64,000 nucleotides of DNA from NCBI GenBank assembly GCA_016713305.1, contig JADJPK010000031.1, forward strand, positions 744,001-808,000. The letters are read 5' to 3'. Position numbers and translations under genes: made by a program. Position 1 is the first letter of the stretch. Each line of letters begins with the position of its first letter. The notes beneath the pieces are model-generated. The model saw only the letters and a list, made by a program, of their open reading frames with translations, was not told the DNA's origin and ran no database searches. This stretch comes from Betaproteobacteria bacterium. GTDB taxonomy: Bacteria > Pseudomonadota > Gammaproteobacteria > Burkholderiales > Ga0077523. Shown piece by piece: positions 56,336 through 64,000 of the stretch.

Positions 56336-57478
56336 ATGAATTCGCGAAAGATTCCCGCCGACTTCTGGCGCGGCGGCACGAGCAAGGGGATGTTCTTCCT
56401 CGACAGCGACCTGCCTGCGGATCCGGCGGAGAGGGAAGCGCTGCTGCTGCGCTTGGTGGGCAGCCCCGATCCGTACGGAAAGCATATCGACGGCATGGGC
56501 GGCGCGAGTTCGAGCACCAGCAAGGTCGTGATCGTCCGCCCGTCCGCTCGAGCGGGCTGCGCCGTGGAGTACCGCTTCGGCGCAGTTGCCATCGACCGGC
56601 CGGTGATCGACTGGTCCGGCAACTGCGGCAATCTCACCACCGCGGTCGCGCCTTTCGCCTTGCTGCATGGATTGGCATCCCCGGTGGAAGGCACGACGAC
56701 CGTCGGTCTGTGGCAGGAGAACATCGGCAAGCGCATCGTCGCGCATGTGCCCGTGGCCGACGGCGAACCCGTGGAATCGGGCGATTTCGTGATGGACGGC
56801 GTGGCGTTCACGGGCGCGGAGATTCTGCTGGAGTTCATGGATCCGGGCGGCGGAGAAGGCGCCATGCTCCCCACGGGCCAGGTGTCGGATGAGCTGGAGG
56901 TCCCCGGACTCGGCCGCATCGAGGCCACGCTGGTCAATGCGGGCAATCCCACCGTGTTCGTCGCGGCCGACGCGCTGGGTCTCACCGCGCGCGAACTTCA
57001 ACCGCAGGTCAACGGCGACGCCGCCTTGCTCGAACGATGCGAACGCATCCGTGCGCATGCGGCGGTGCGCATGGGTTTGGCCGCTTCGGCCGATGCGGCC
57101 ACGCGCGACCGGCCGGCGACGCCCAAGCTTTCCTTCGTGGCGCCGCCTTCCCCCTATACGTCGTCGGCAGGAAAGGCGATCGAAGGCGAACGCATCGATC
57201 TCCTCGCCCGCATCCTGTCCATGGGCGCCCTGCATCACGCCTATACCGGCACCGGAGCGGTGGCGCTGGCCGTGGCGGCCGCGCTGCCGGGTTCGGTCGT
57301 CGCGAGGGCCTCACGGAACGGCGCCAGCTCCCAGGTGCGCATCGGTCACACGTCCGGGACCCTCACCGTCGGAGCGGAAGTGAAGCGCTCTGGGGACAGG
57401 TGGGAGGTCACCCGCGCGCTCATGAGCCGCAGTGCGCGCCGGCTCATGAGCGGTTGGGTCCACGTGCCGAACCGCTAG
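56336..57478 (+). CDS. PrpF-like 2-methylaconitate isomerase/DUF-type protein
   Basis: The 380-residue protein matches the PrpF family: IPADFWRGGTSKGMFF at the N-terminus, MGGASSSTSKVVIV, SGNCGNLTTAVAPFAL and ASSQVRIGHTSGTL in the second half. The fold is a diaminopimelate-epimerase duplication, with two Cys/Lys-type active-site residues in related enzymes; PrpF isomerises 2-methylaconitate in propionate breakdown. Without the prpBC genes beside it, it could also be a related 4-oxalomesaconate tautomerase. Start ATG 56336 or 56324; neither has a good ribosome site. Confidence 0.75.
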   Translation: MNSRKIPADFWRGGTSKGMFFLDSDLPADPAEREALLLRLVGSPDPYGKHIDGMGGASSSTSKVVIVRPSARAGCAVEYRFGAVAIDRPVIDWSGNCGNLTTAVAPFALLHGLASPVEGTTTVGLWQENIGKRIVAHVPVADGEPVESGDFVMDGVAFTGAEILLEFMDPGGGEGAMLPTGQVSDELEVPGLGRIEATLVNAGNPTVFVAADALGLTARELQPQVNGDAALLERCERIRAHAAVRMGLAASADAATRDRPATPKLSFVAPPSPYTSSAGKAIEGERIDLLARILSMGALHHAYTGTGAVALAVAAALPGSVVARASRNGASSQVRIGHTSGTLTVGAEVKRSGDRWEVTRALMSRSARRLMSGWVHVPNR

Positions 57479-57529
57479 GGAAGCGCCGACTCGTATCCGC
57501 GGTCGCCACGCAGGTTCGGCACGCGTGTC

Positions 57530-58729
57530 TTACCTGCGGGCCCGGCGGCGGGCGACTGCGCCCAGGATGCCCAGACCACCGAGCATCAGTGCATAGGTCT
57601 GGGGCTCAGGGATGGACGCAACGGCGGCCACGCCGATATCCGGCTGGTCGCTGAACACCCCATCCATGCCGGCCGCGAAAAAGGCCAGGATCTCGCCTTC
57701 GAGATCGCCATAGGCGTTCGGATCCGAGCCTGCGCGGTAGTCGGTGGGCAGGAAGGTGTTTTCCCGGCGGAACGTCCAGCCGTGGACGATCAGACCTTCC
57801 GCATGGGCATCCGCGATGACGCTCGTGGGATCGCCCAGCGTTCCGTCTCCGTTACGCGGAATCATGAGCGTCTTGTTCACGCCTACCCCGTCGGCGTAGG
57901 TCGCGATCTCGTCGAGCCCGGCCGCGCTCGCCATGTCGGCATAGGTGCGGCTGTCGCCGGCCACCGTGAAGTCCCACGGCCTGCCGCCGGCATTGATGAG
58001 CTGCACGATGGAGATGTCGGTCATGCCATTGAGTTCCTTGAGGTTGGCTACCTCGAAGGACTGGATGAACACGGGAGCCGTGGACGTGTTGCCGTAGTTG
58101 GCATGCAGCGCCTCCACCAGCTTCTCTTCCAGCGAAAGACCGATGGAATCGAAGTATGTCGGATGCTTCGTTTCCGGATAGATGCCGATGGGGCGGCCCA
58201 GTTCGGCACTGCGCTGCTTCGCCAGATCGATCACCTCCTGCAGCGTCGGGATCTCGAACTGGTCGTTGTAGGCAGTGTTGCCGGGACGAATCGCCGGGAT
58301 CCGCTCGCGCGCCCGCAGGGTCTTCAGTTCGGCCAGCGTGAAGTCTTCGGTGAACCAGCCCGTCACCGTCACACCGTCGATGGTCTTGGTCGCTTTGCGA
58401 TCGGCGAACTGGACGAGTTCATTGACGTTGGTGGTGGCCTCGATGACCGCGCCGGATACGGGATTGACGATCGCCAGGGCATTCTCGTGGCGAGCGACCA
58501 GCACGCCATCCTTGGTGCTGACGAGATCGGGCTCGATGTAGTTGGCGCCCATGGAAATCGCCAGGTCATACGATGCGAGGGTGTGTTCCGGCCGGTAGCC
58601 GCTGGCGCCACGGTGACCGATGACGATTGGTGCTGCACCGGTCAGCGTGTTGAAGTCGGCGGCCTGCGCCTCTGCGGCGGCGGCGGCCGCGAGCAGGGCT
58701 GCAACGAGGGTTCTGCGCATGGTCTGCAT
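57530..58729 (-). CDS. Glycerophosphodiester phosphodiesterase with PEP-CTERM anchor
   Basis: The 399-residue exported protein has a signal peptide (to about residue 24) and a GDPD TIM barrel: IVIGHRGASGYRPEHT (catalytic His-Arg, Glu), EPDLVSTKDGVLVARHE with the second catalytic His, and the conserved GWTFRRENTF region. The C-terminus IPEPQTYALMLGGLGILGAVARRRARR is a PEP-CTERM sorting signal: PEP box, one helix, basic tail. It is therefore handled by an exosortase and probably attached outside in connection with exopolysaccharide. No exosortase gene is in the window. Confidence 0.88.
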   Translation of the reverse strand: MQTMRRTLVAALLAAAAAAEAQAADFNTLTGAAPIVIGHRGASGYRPEHTLASYDLAISMGANYIEPDLVSTKDGVLVARHENALAIVNPVSGAVIEATTNVNELVQFADRKATKTIDGVTVTGWFTEDFTLAELKTLRARERIPAIRPGNTAYNDQFEIPTLQEVIDLAKQRSAELGRPIGIYPETKHPTYFDSIGLSLEEKLVEALHANYGNTSTAPVFIQSFEVANLKELNGMTDISIVQLINAGGRPWDFTVAGDSRTYADMASAAGLDEIATYADGVGVNKTLMIPRNGDGTLGDPTSVIADAHAEGLIVHGWTFRRENTFLPTDYRAGSDPNAYGDLEGEILAFFAAGMDGVFSDQPDIGVAAVASIPEPQTYALMLGGLGILGAVARRRARR

Positions 58730-59052
58730 GATGGTCGTCCTTGTCGTGACATGTGGATGGCATGAAACTCCAAGGAAGGCTAAGGGCGGGAGATGACGCG
58801 AGGACGACGCCCGCCGGGCGCCGGCATGGTCTTTCCGGAAGAGTCCGAAGCAACACCGCGACCGGTTGGCCAGGCGCCGACGGGCCGTGGCGCACCGGTC
58901 GTGGAATGGATGGATGGCGCGAAGTCGCGCGAGCCCTCGCACCTGTCGTGGGCGGAAGTGACACCGCCATTGGTGGGCGCGACCGGGCCGCACGTGGGGG
59001 GACGGACCGCGGCAACCGCCCCTTCCGTGGCGCCCCCCCGCCTATGCCTCGA
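58730..59052. other. Intergenic region between the phosphodiesterase and lon
   Basis: This 323-base region is GC-rich and holds no protein-like frame, repeat or recognised RNA. It contains the phosphodiesterase promoter and the 3' untranslated region of lon. A run of seven C's lies near 59030. Confidence 0.5.
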
Positions 59053-61479
59053 TCACGTTCCGGCGGGCACCGCGGTGGAAACCGGCTCCGGTTCGAGCGC
59101 AACGTCCAGCGCCTCCTCCACGCGATCGAGGAACACGAAGCGCAGCCGCTCCTTCGCTTCCGCCGGGACGTCGGTCAGATCCTTCTCGTTGCGCCGCGGC
59201 AGCATCACGGTCTCGATGCCGGCCCGTAACGCCGCGAGCGTCTTCTCCTTGACGCCGCCGATGGGCAGCACCAGACCGCGAAGAGAGATCTCGCCCGTCA
59301 TCGCGACCTCCGGGCGCACCGGGCGCCCGGTCACCATGGAGACGAGCGCCAGGTACATGGCAACCCCCGCGCTGGGTCCGTCCTTGGGCGTGGCGCCCGC
59401 GGGGACGTGCACGTGGACGTCCCAGGTGTCGAGCTTGTCGCCCAGATGCGCCTTGGCCAGCGTGAGTGCCGCCTGCACGGATTCCTTCATCACGTCGCCG
59501 AGCTGACCGGTCAGTGTCAGCTTGCCGGTCCCCGGCACCTTGGCGGCCTCGACGAAGAGAATGTCCCCGCCCACCGGTGTCCAAGCGAGACCGGTCGCCA
59601 CCCCCGGCAGCGCGATACGGCCCGCCACTTCGTTGTCGAACTTCCGCGGCCCGAGAATGGGAGCGAGGTCCGGGACATCGATGGTGACCCGTTCGGCGTG
59701 GCCTTCGGCGATTCTCATCGCCACGTGGCGGAGCACCGATCCGAGTTCCCGTTCGAGGCTGCGCACGCCCGCCTCGCGTGTGTAGTCCGAGACGATGGCC
59801 TGCAGCGCCGGTTCGGTGACGGTCACCTGGTCGGGGCTCAGCCCATTGGTTTCCCGCTGCCGTTGCAGCAGATACCGCCGAGCGATCTGCAATTTTTCCT
59901 GCTCGGTATAGCCGGGCAGCTGGACGATCTCCATGCGGTCGCGCAACGGACCGGGAATGGTGTCGAGCTGGTTCGCGGTGGCGATGAAGAGAATGCGCGA
60001 CAGATCGAAGTCCACGCCCAGGTAGTTGTCGCGGAACTTCGAGTTCTGCTCCGGATCGAGCACCTCGAGCAGGGCCGACGACGGGTCGCCGTGGAAGCCT
60101 CCGGCGCCCAGCTTGTCGATCTCGTCCAGCATGAACACGGCCGAACGCGATGCGGCCCGCTTGACCGCGTGAATCACGTTGCCGGGCATGGAACCGATGT
60201 AGGTTCTGCGGTGGCCGCGGATCTCGGCTTCGTCGTGCACGCCGCCCAGGGCGATCCGCTGGAACGGCCGGCCGGTGGCACGGGCGATGGATTGTCCGAG
60301 CGAAGTCTTGCCCACGCCGGGCGGACCGACGAAGCACAGAATGGGGCTCTTGCCTTCCGGATTGAGCTTGCGCACGGCCAGGTGCTCGAGGATGCGGCGC
60401 TTGATCTTCTCCAGTCCGAAGTGGTCCTCGTCGAGCACACGACGGGCCCGCGCGATGTCGATGGGCACGGCGGCGTCGAGCTTCCACGGCAGTTCCGTGA
60501 GCCATTCGAGATAGGTGCGCACCATGGACGACTCGCCGGAATTCTCGTTCATCCGCTCCAGCCGCTTCAGTTCCTTGCGGGCATGCTTGAGCGTTTCTTC
60601 GGGCATTCCGGCATTCTCGATGGCGGCGCGCAACTCGTCCCTCTCGGCCGCCTCGTCCTCGTCGTCGCCCAGTTCCTTCTGGATCTGGCGCAGCTGCTCG
60701 CGCAGCACATGCTCACGCTGGCGTTCGTCGAACTCCTTCTTCGTCTTCTCTCCGATCTCGCGTGAAAGCCGCATCACTTCCACGCGCGCGCCCAGCAGCG
60801 CGAGGACCTTGTCGAGACGGCGGCGGACGTCGAACGTCTCGAGGATGTCCTGCTTCTCCTCGCGCTTGGCGTCGATGATGTTCGCGACCATGTCGGCCAG
60901 CAGTGCCGGCGATTCCATGCCCTGCACGACGCCCTTCAATTCCTCGGGCGCGTTGGGAAGCAGGTCGATGGCCTCCACGGCCCGTTCCCGGAGCTGAAGG
61001 AATCGTGCCTCCACCTCGGGACCGACATCATCGGCCTGTTCCACCATCGCAACGCGTGCGACGAGGAAAGGCCAGCCTTCCAGGAACTGAAGCACGCGAA
61101 ACCGCGTCTGTCCCTGGACGACGAGATGATGGATGCCTTCGGGTGCCGCGATGTGGCGCACGATGCGGCCCGCCGTGCCGACCCAGTGGACGTCGTCCTG
61201 CGAGACGTCGGTCTTCTCCGGGTCCCGCTGAAGCAGAAAACCGACGGGTGCTTCCGCCTTGGCCGCGACCTCCGCTGCCGCGACGGAGGTCGCACGGCCC
61301 ACCGATACGGGCGAGAGGATGCCGGGGAACAGCACGGCATTGCGCATGGGGATGACGATCATCGCATCATCCGGCAAGGGGCGGACCGCGGCGTCGTGCC
61401 CGCCCTCCGGCGAGCCGTCGCCCGGTTTCGGCTTCGAGCCGCCCGACCACATCTCCTGCAATCTGGGAAAGATATCCAT
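59053..61479 (-). CDS. lon: ATP-dependent protease Lon
   Basis: Lon, 808 residues, degrades misfolded and regulatory proteins. It has an N-terminal LON substrate domain (VIPMRNAVLFPGILSP), a coiled-coil linker rich in Glu/Lys (about 200-320), an AAA+ domain with Walker A GPPGVGKTSLG and Walker B FMLDEIDK, and a C-terminal protease with the catalytic Ser in PKDGPSAGVAM and Lys in KEKTLAALRAG. ATG 61479 was chosen; the frame continues upstream into the xerD gene in another sense. Complete and in frame. Confidence 0.95.
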   Translation of the reverse strand: MDIFPRLQEMWSGGSKPKPGDGSPEGGHDAAVRPLPDDAMIVIPMRNAVLFPGILSPVSVGRATSVAAAEVAAKAEAPVGFLLQRDPEKTDVSQDDVHWVGTAGRIVRHIAAPEGIHHLVVQGQTRFRVLQFLEGWPFLVARVAMVEQADDVGPEVEARFLQLRERAVEAIDLLPNAPEELKGVVQGMESPALLADMVANIIDAKREEKQDILETFDVRRRLDKVLALLGARVEVMRLSREIGEKTKKEFDERQREHVLREQLRQIQKELGDDEDEAAERDELRAAIENAGMPEETLKHARKELKRLERMNENSGESSMVRTYLEWLTELPWKLDAAVPIDIARARRVLDEDHFGLEKIKRRILEHLAVRKLNPEGKSPILCFVGPPGVGKTSLGQSIARATGRPFQRIALGGVHDEAEIRGHRRTYIGSMPGNVIHAVKRAASRSAVFMLDEIDKLGAGGFHGDPSSALLEVLDPEQNSKFRDNYLGVDFDLSRILFIATANQLDTIPGPLRDRMEIVQLPGYTEQEKLQIARRYLLQRQRETNGLSPDQVTVTEPALQAIVSDYTREAGVRSLERELGSVLRHVAMRIAEGHAERVTIDVPDLAPILGPRKFDNEVAGRIALPGVATGLAWTPVGGDILFVEAAKVPGTGKLTLTGQLGDVMKESVQAALTLAKAHLGDKLDTWDVHVHVPAGATPKDGPSAGVAMYLALVSMVTGRPVRPEVAMTGEISLRGLVLPIGGVKEKTLAALRAGIETVMLPRRNEKDLTDVPAEAKERLRFVFLDRVEEALDVALEPEPVSTAVPAGT

Positions 61480-61582
61480 CGCTACGCCGCTCCAGTGACG
61501 ACGGGTCTTCCGCCCGTCAGGACATCGAGGTGAGGCCGCGCGAGAGGGATTCAAGGGCGCGGGCGGCCGCCCGGAAGGCGGG

Positions 61583-62527
61583 CTAACCGCGCGGGTGATG
61601 CTTCTCGTGCAGCTGCTTGAGGCGCTCGCGGGCAACGTGCGTGTAGATCTGCGTCGTGGACACGTCGGCATGGCCCAGCAGCATCTGCACGACGCGCAGG
61701 TCGGCGCCGTGGTTGAGCAGATGCGTGGCAAAGGCGTGGCGCAGCACGTGCGGAGAAATGGATCTGGCGATGCCCGCTTCGAACGCATAGCGTTTCACCA
61801 GCATCCAGAATGCCTGCCGCGTCATCGGCTCGGCGCGGTGAGTCACGAAGATGGCGTCGGAGATCCGGGATTCAAGTAGAACGGGGCGGCTTTCGCGCAG
61901 ATACCGCTCGAGCCAGTCGATCGCTTCCTCTCCGATGGGGACCAGGCGCTCCTTGGTCCCTTTCCCGACCACGCGCAGCACCCCCGCGTCCCGGCTCACC
62001 TGCGTGAGCCGCAGCGTGACCAGTTCGGTCACGCGCAGGCCCGTCGCGTACAGCAGTTCCAGCATCGCGCGATCCCGCAGTCCCATGGCGCTCGACATGT
62101 CGGGTGCGGACAGGAGGCGATCCACGTCCGCCTCGGTGAGCGACTTGGGCAGGGGACGCGGCAACTTCGGCGAATCGACGTTCAGTGTCGGGTCGGCCGA
62201 CAGGCGGGAGTCGCGAACTTGCATGCGGTAGAAGCGCTTCAGCGTCGATAGCAGGCGGCCTGCGGAGCTGGCCTTCGTCCGGGCGCGGTAGCGGTGCGCA
62301 AGGTACGCGAGGATGTCCGCATGCGTCGCCGTGAGAAGGGCGCTCCCGCGATCCCCGTGCAGCCACGTCGCGAACAGCGCGAGATCGCGCCTGTAGGCAT
62401 CCAGCGTGTTCCTCGACAGGCCATCCTCGAGCCACAGGCTGTCGCAGAAGCCATCGATGAGGGGATCGTCGGAGGTGGCCTGGGCGATGCGGGTTCGCCC
62501 TCTCCGGCGGACTTGCGAATCGCTCAC
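61583..62527 (-). CDS. xerD: Site-specific tyrosine recombinase XerD
   Basis: The 314-residue protein has an N-terminal SAM-like DNA-binding domain (FCDSLWLEDGLSRNTLDAYRRDL) and the catalytic domain of tyrosine recombinases with Arg in TGLRVTEL, HVLRHAFATH, LLGHADVSTTQIYTHV (Tyr nucleophile). The match is to the XerD branch that resolves chromosome dimers with XerC at dif. Start GTG 62527 (next to a TRAP gene ending 26 bases further). The next gene downstream is lon after 104 bases. The wide spread of this neighbourhood in Betaproteobacteria is a general recollection, not checked here. Confidence 0.92.
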   Translation of the reverse strand: MSDSQVRRRGRTRIAQATSDDPLIDGFCDSLWLEDGLSRNTLDAYRRDLALFATWLHGDRGSALLTATHADILAYLAHRYRARTKASSAGRLLSTLKRFYRMQVRDSRLSADPTLNVDSPKLPRPLPKSLTEADVDRLLSAPDMSSAMGLRDRAMLELLYATGLRVTELVTLRLTQVSRDAGVLRVVGKGTKERLVPIGEEAIDWLERYLRESRPVLLESRISDAIFVTHRAEPMTRQAFWMLVKRYAFEAGIARSISPHVLRHAFATHLLNHGADLRVVQMLLGHADVSTTQIYTHVARERLKQLHEKHHPRG

Positions 62528-62552
62528 CGGGCCACGCTCCGCCGCCCCGGTC

Positions 62553-64000
62553 TCACCCGGAACTGCGCCGTGAACCGGGCCCGGTGCGCCACCGGTGCAA
62601 CACCACGGCGGCCACGGCAAGCAAAGCACCTGCCGTGTCGCTCCACGACGCCGACCACGCCAGCAGCAGACCGGCCACGATGAAGGCGGCACGCTCGACG
62701 AGAGACAGCTTGTGCGAGAGCCAGCCCTGCGCACCGATGGCCAGCGCGACGATCCCGCCGATCGCCGTGACGACGACGAGTGCGATGTCGGCGGCGGGGC
62801 CGGACAGCAGCAGTCCCACGCCCTCGGGCGCCAGCACGAACATGAACGGCGTGACGAACGCCGGCAAGGTGTACTTCCACGAGGAGAGCGTCGTCCGGTA
62901 GGGATCGCCGCCCGTGATGGCGGCTGCGGCAAACGGAGACAGCGCTGTGGGCGGCGAGACTTCGGACAGCACGGCGTAGTAGAAGATGAACATGTGCGCA
63001 GCGTAGTCGGCGATGCCCACGTGGATCAGCGCCGGGGCGGCCACGACCGCGCAGATGATGTAGGAGGCCGTCACTGGCACGGCGAGACCCACGATCCACA
63101 CGAGCAACGCCGTGTACAGCGCGGTCAGCGCGCGGCTGCCGTCCGCATAGTCGATGACGATGCCACTGAACTTGAGCCCCAGTCCGGTGAGCGTGACGAC
63201 GCCGACGATGATTCCGGCTGCGGCGCACGTGGCCGCCACACCCAGCACACCGCGCGATCCTTCGGCAAGCGCGCCGAGGAGGCGCTTGGGCACTAGGGCG
63301 GTGTCGCGGCGCACGAAGCTCAGTGCGACGGCGATGACGATCGCCCAGAACACGGACGTCATGGGCGAGAAACCGATCACGAGGAACACGACGACGGTGA
63401 CCAGCGACAGGAAGTGGTAGCCGTGCTGGCGGACGAGCGTGGAGGCACGCAGGCCGGCGCCGGCGGCCACGGCGCCACCGAACTTGCGCGCGTCGATCTC
63501 CACCATCACGAACAGCGAGAGGTAGTAAAGCACGGTCGGGATGGCCGCCATGCGGATCACGTCGAGATAGGAGATCTTCAGGAACTCGGCGATGAGAAAG
63601 GCGGCGGCGCCCAGAACGGGGGGAGAGAGAATGGCACCCAGCCCCCCGGCCGCAAGCAGTCCTCCCGCGGATTCCTTGCTGTAGCCGGCACGTTCCAGGA
63701 GCGGATAGGCAACGGAACCGAGCGTGACGGTGGTCGCCACACCGCTGCCCGAAGGCCCGCCGAGCAGGAAAGAACCCAACACCACCGCGCGGCCCGGCGC
63801 ACCCTTGCGGCGGCCCATCACGGCAAGCGCGAAATCGATGAAGAACTTGCCCGCACCGGAATACTGCAGCACGGCGCCGTAGATGGTGAAGAGCACGATG
63901 AGCGTGGCGCAGACGTCGATGGGCGTGCCGAAGATGCCTTCCATCGTCATCGTCATGTGGCCGACGAGCCGGTCGAGATCGTAGCCCTTGTGAGTCCAGG
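62553..64000 (-). CDS. TRAP transporter permease, DctQM-type, 5' end outside the window
   Basis: The frame is open to the window edge, so the protein is partial; the visible 482 residues contain the C-terminal M-type permease with at least twelve helices (IFGTPIDVCATLIVLFTIYGAVLQYSG, GPSGSGVATTVTLGSVAYPLLE, GLGAILSPPVLGAAAFLIAEFL, SEVSPPTALSPFAAAAITGGDP). This is the fused TAXI-type TRAP family, which imports organic acids using the Na+ or H+ gradient with a separate binding protein. Substrate unknown. The gene ends 26 bases from the xerD start. Confidence 0.85.
   Translation of the reverse strand, partial: WTHKGYDLDRLVGHMTMTMEGIFGTPIDVCATLIVLFTIYGAVLQYSGAGKFFIDFALAVMGRRKGAPGRAVVLGSFLLGGPSGSGVATTVTLGSVAYPLLERAGYSKESAGGLLAAGGLGAILSPPVLGAAAFLIAEFLKISYLDVIRMAAIPTVLYYLSLFVMVEIDARKFGGAVAAGAGLRASTLVRQHGYHFLSLVTVVVFLVIGFSPMTSVFWAIVIAVALSFVRRDTALVPKRLLGALAEGSRGVLGVAATCAAAGIIVGVVTLTGLGLKFSGIVIDYADGSRALTALYTALLVWIVGLAVPVTASYIICAVVAAPALIHVGIADYAAHMFIFYYAVLSEVSPPTALSPFAAAAITGGDPYRTTLSSWKYTLPAFVTPFMFVLAPEGVGLLLSGPAADIALVVVTAIGGIVALAIGAQGWLSHKLSLVERAAFIVAGLLLAWSASWSDTAGALLAVAAVVLHRWRTGPGSRRSSG

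Overview
The window is high-GC, densely coded DNA that looks like a betaproteobacterium, most likely Burkholderiales or a close relative. The evidence is a Bug/TctC periplasmic binding protein, the birA-coaX-SPOR gene order, anion:cation-symporter type MFS transporters, a TRAP permease and a PEP-CTERM protein. I see no rRNA, tRNA, CRISPR array, IS element or prophage. Many operons use 4-base start/stop overlaps (ATGA or GTGA). The placement is inferred from gene content, not from a marker phylogeny.

Layout. 1-3.6 kb: 3' end of an iron-sulfur photolyase/cryptochrome, a ferritin-like diiron protein, a heptose-1-phosphate adenylyltransferase, then a sensory cluster (HTH-receiver protein, broken PAS gene, H-NOX-like protein without the heme ligand). 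3.7-8.1 kb: a YddA/SbmA-type ABC exporter and a BcsA-like glycosyltransferase with a PilZ domain. 8.0-10.5 kb (minus): birA, coaX and a SPOR protein. 10.6-15 kb: UPF0158, UspA with an FNR/ANR-like box upstream, and an orphan heavy-metal RND pump broken by several frame changes. 15.1-19.1 kb: a catabolic-looking operon (Bug receptor, two enolase-superfamily enzymes around an unknown protein). 19.1-21.2 kb: a TetR regulator divergent from two membrane proteins, with palindromic operators between. 21.4-25.3 kb: MFS transporter, internally deleted aroE, glnS. 25.7-29.1 kb (minus): cytochrome P460, an AAA ATPase, a monooxygenase-fold protein, a DUF1348 protein and a GST. 29.3-32.6 kb: an MFS gene with an in-frame internal deletion, an exported MsrB/MsrA pair, and a spermidine synthase-like protein. 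32.6-34.6 kb: a small ribbon-helix-helix protein convergent with a SulP transporter, both preceded by the same ATGTTAAT half-sites. 34.8-41.2 kb (minus): assorted enzymes (epimerase, SPFH protein, nitronate monooxygenase-like, VOC, DUF1272, MetX-like hydrolase, zinc alcohol dehydrogenase). 41.4-50.8 kb: CHASE hybrid kinase, metallo-beta-lactamase-fold hydrolase, thioesterase, pepN, and a Ser/Thr kinase with a receiver-like partner. 51.2-57.5 kb: subtilisin autotransporter, two pseudopilins, LivK-type binding protein, PrpF-like isomerase. 57.5-64 kb (minus): PEP-CTERM phosphodiesterase, lon, xerD and a TRAP permease that runs off the window.

Sequence quality matters here. At least seven otherwise intact genes, including essential glnS and the conserved pepN, carry single frame changes. 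Several fall in C or G runs, which points to sequencing or assembly error rather than true decay. Two other genes (aroE-like, second MFS) have lost whole internal segments.

The most promising leads are the RHH/SulP pair with shared operators, the hemeless H-NOX-like protein linked to an HTH-receiver protein, the PilZ glycosyltransferase with altered catalytic motifs, and the two-enolase operon with its uncharacterised middle gene.
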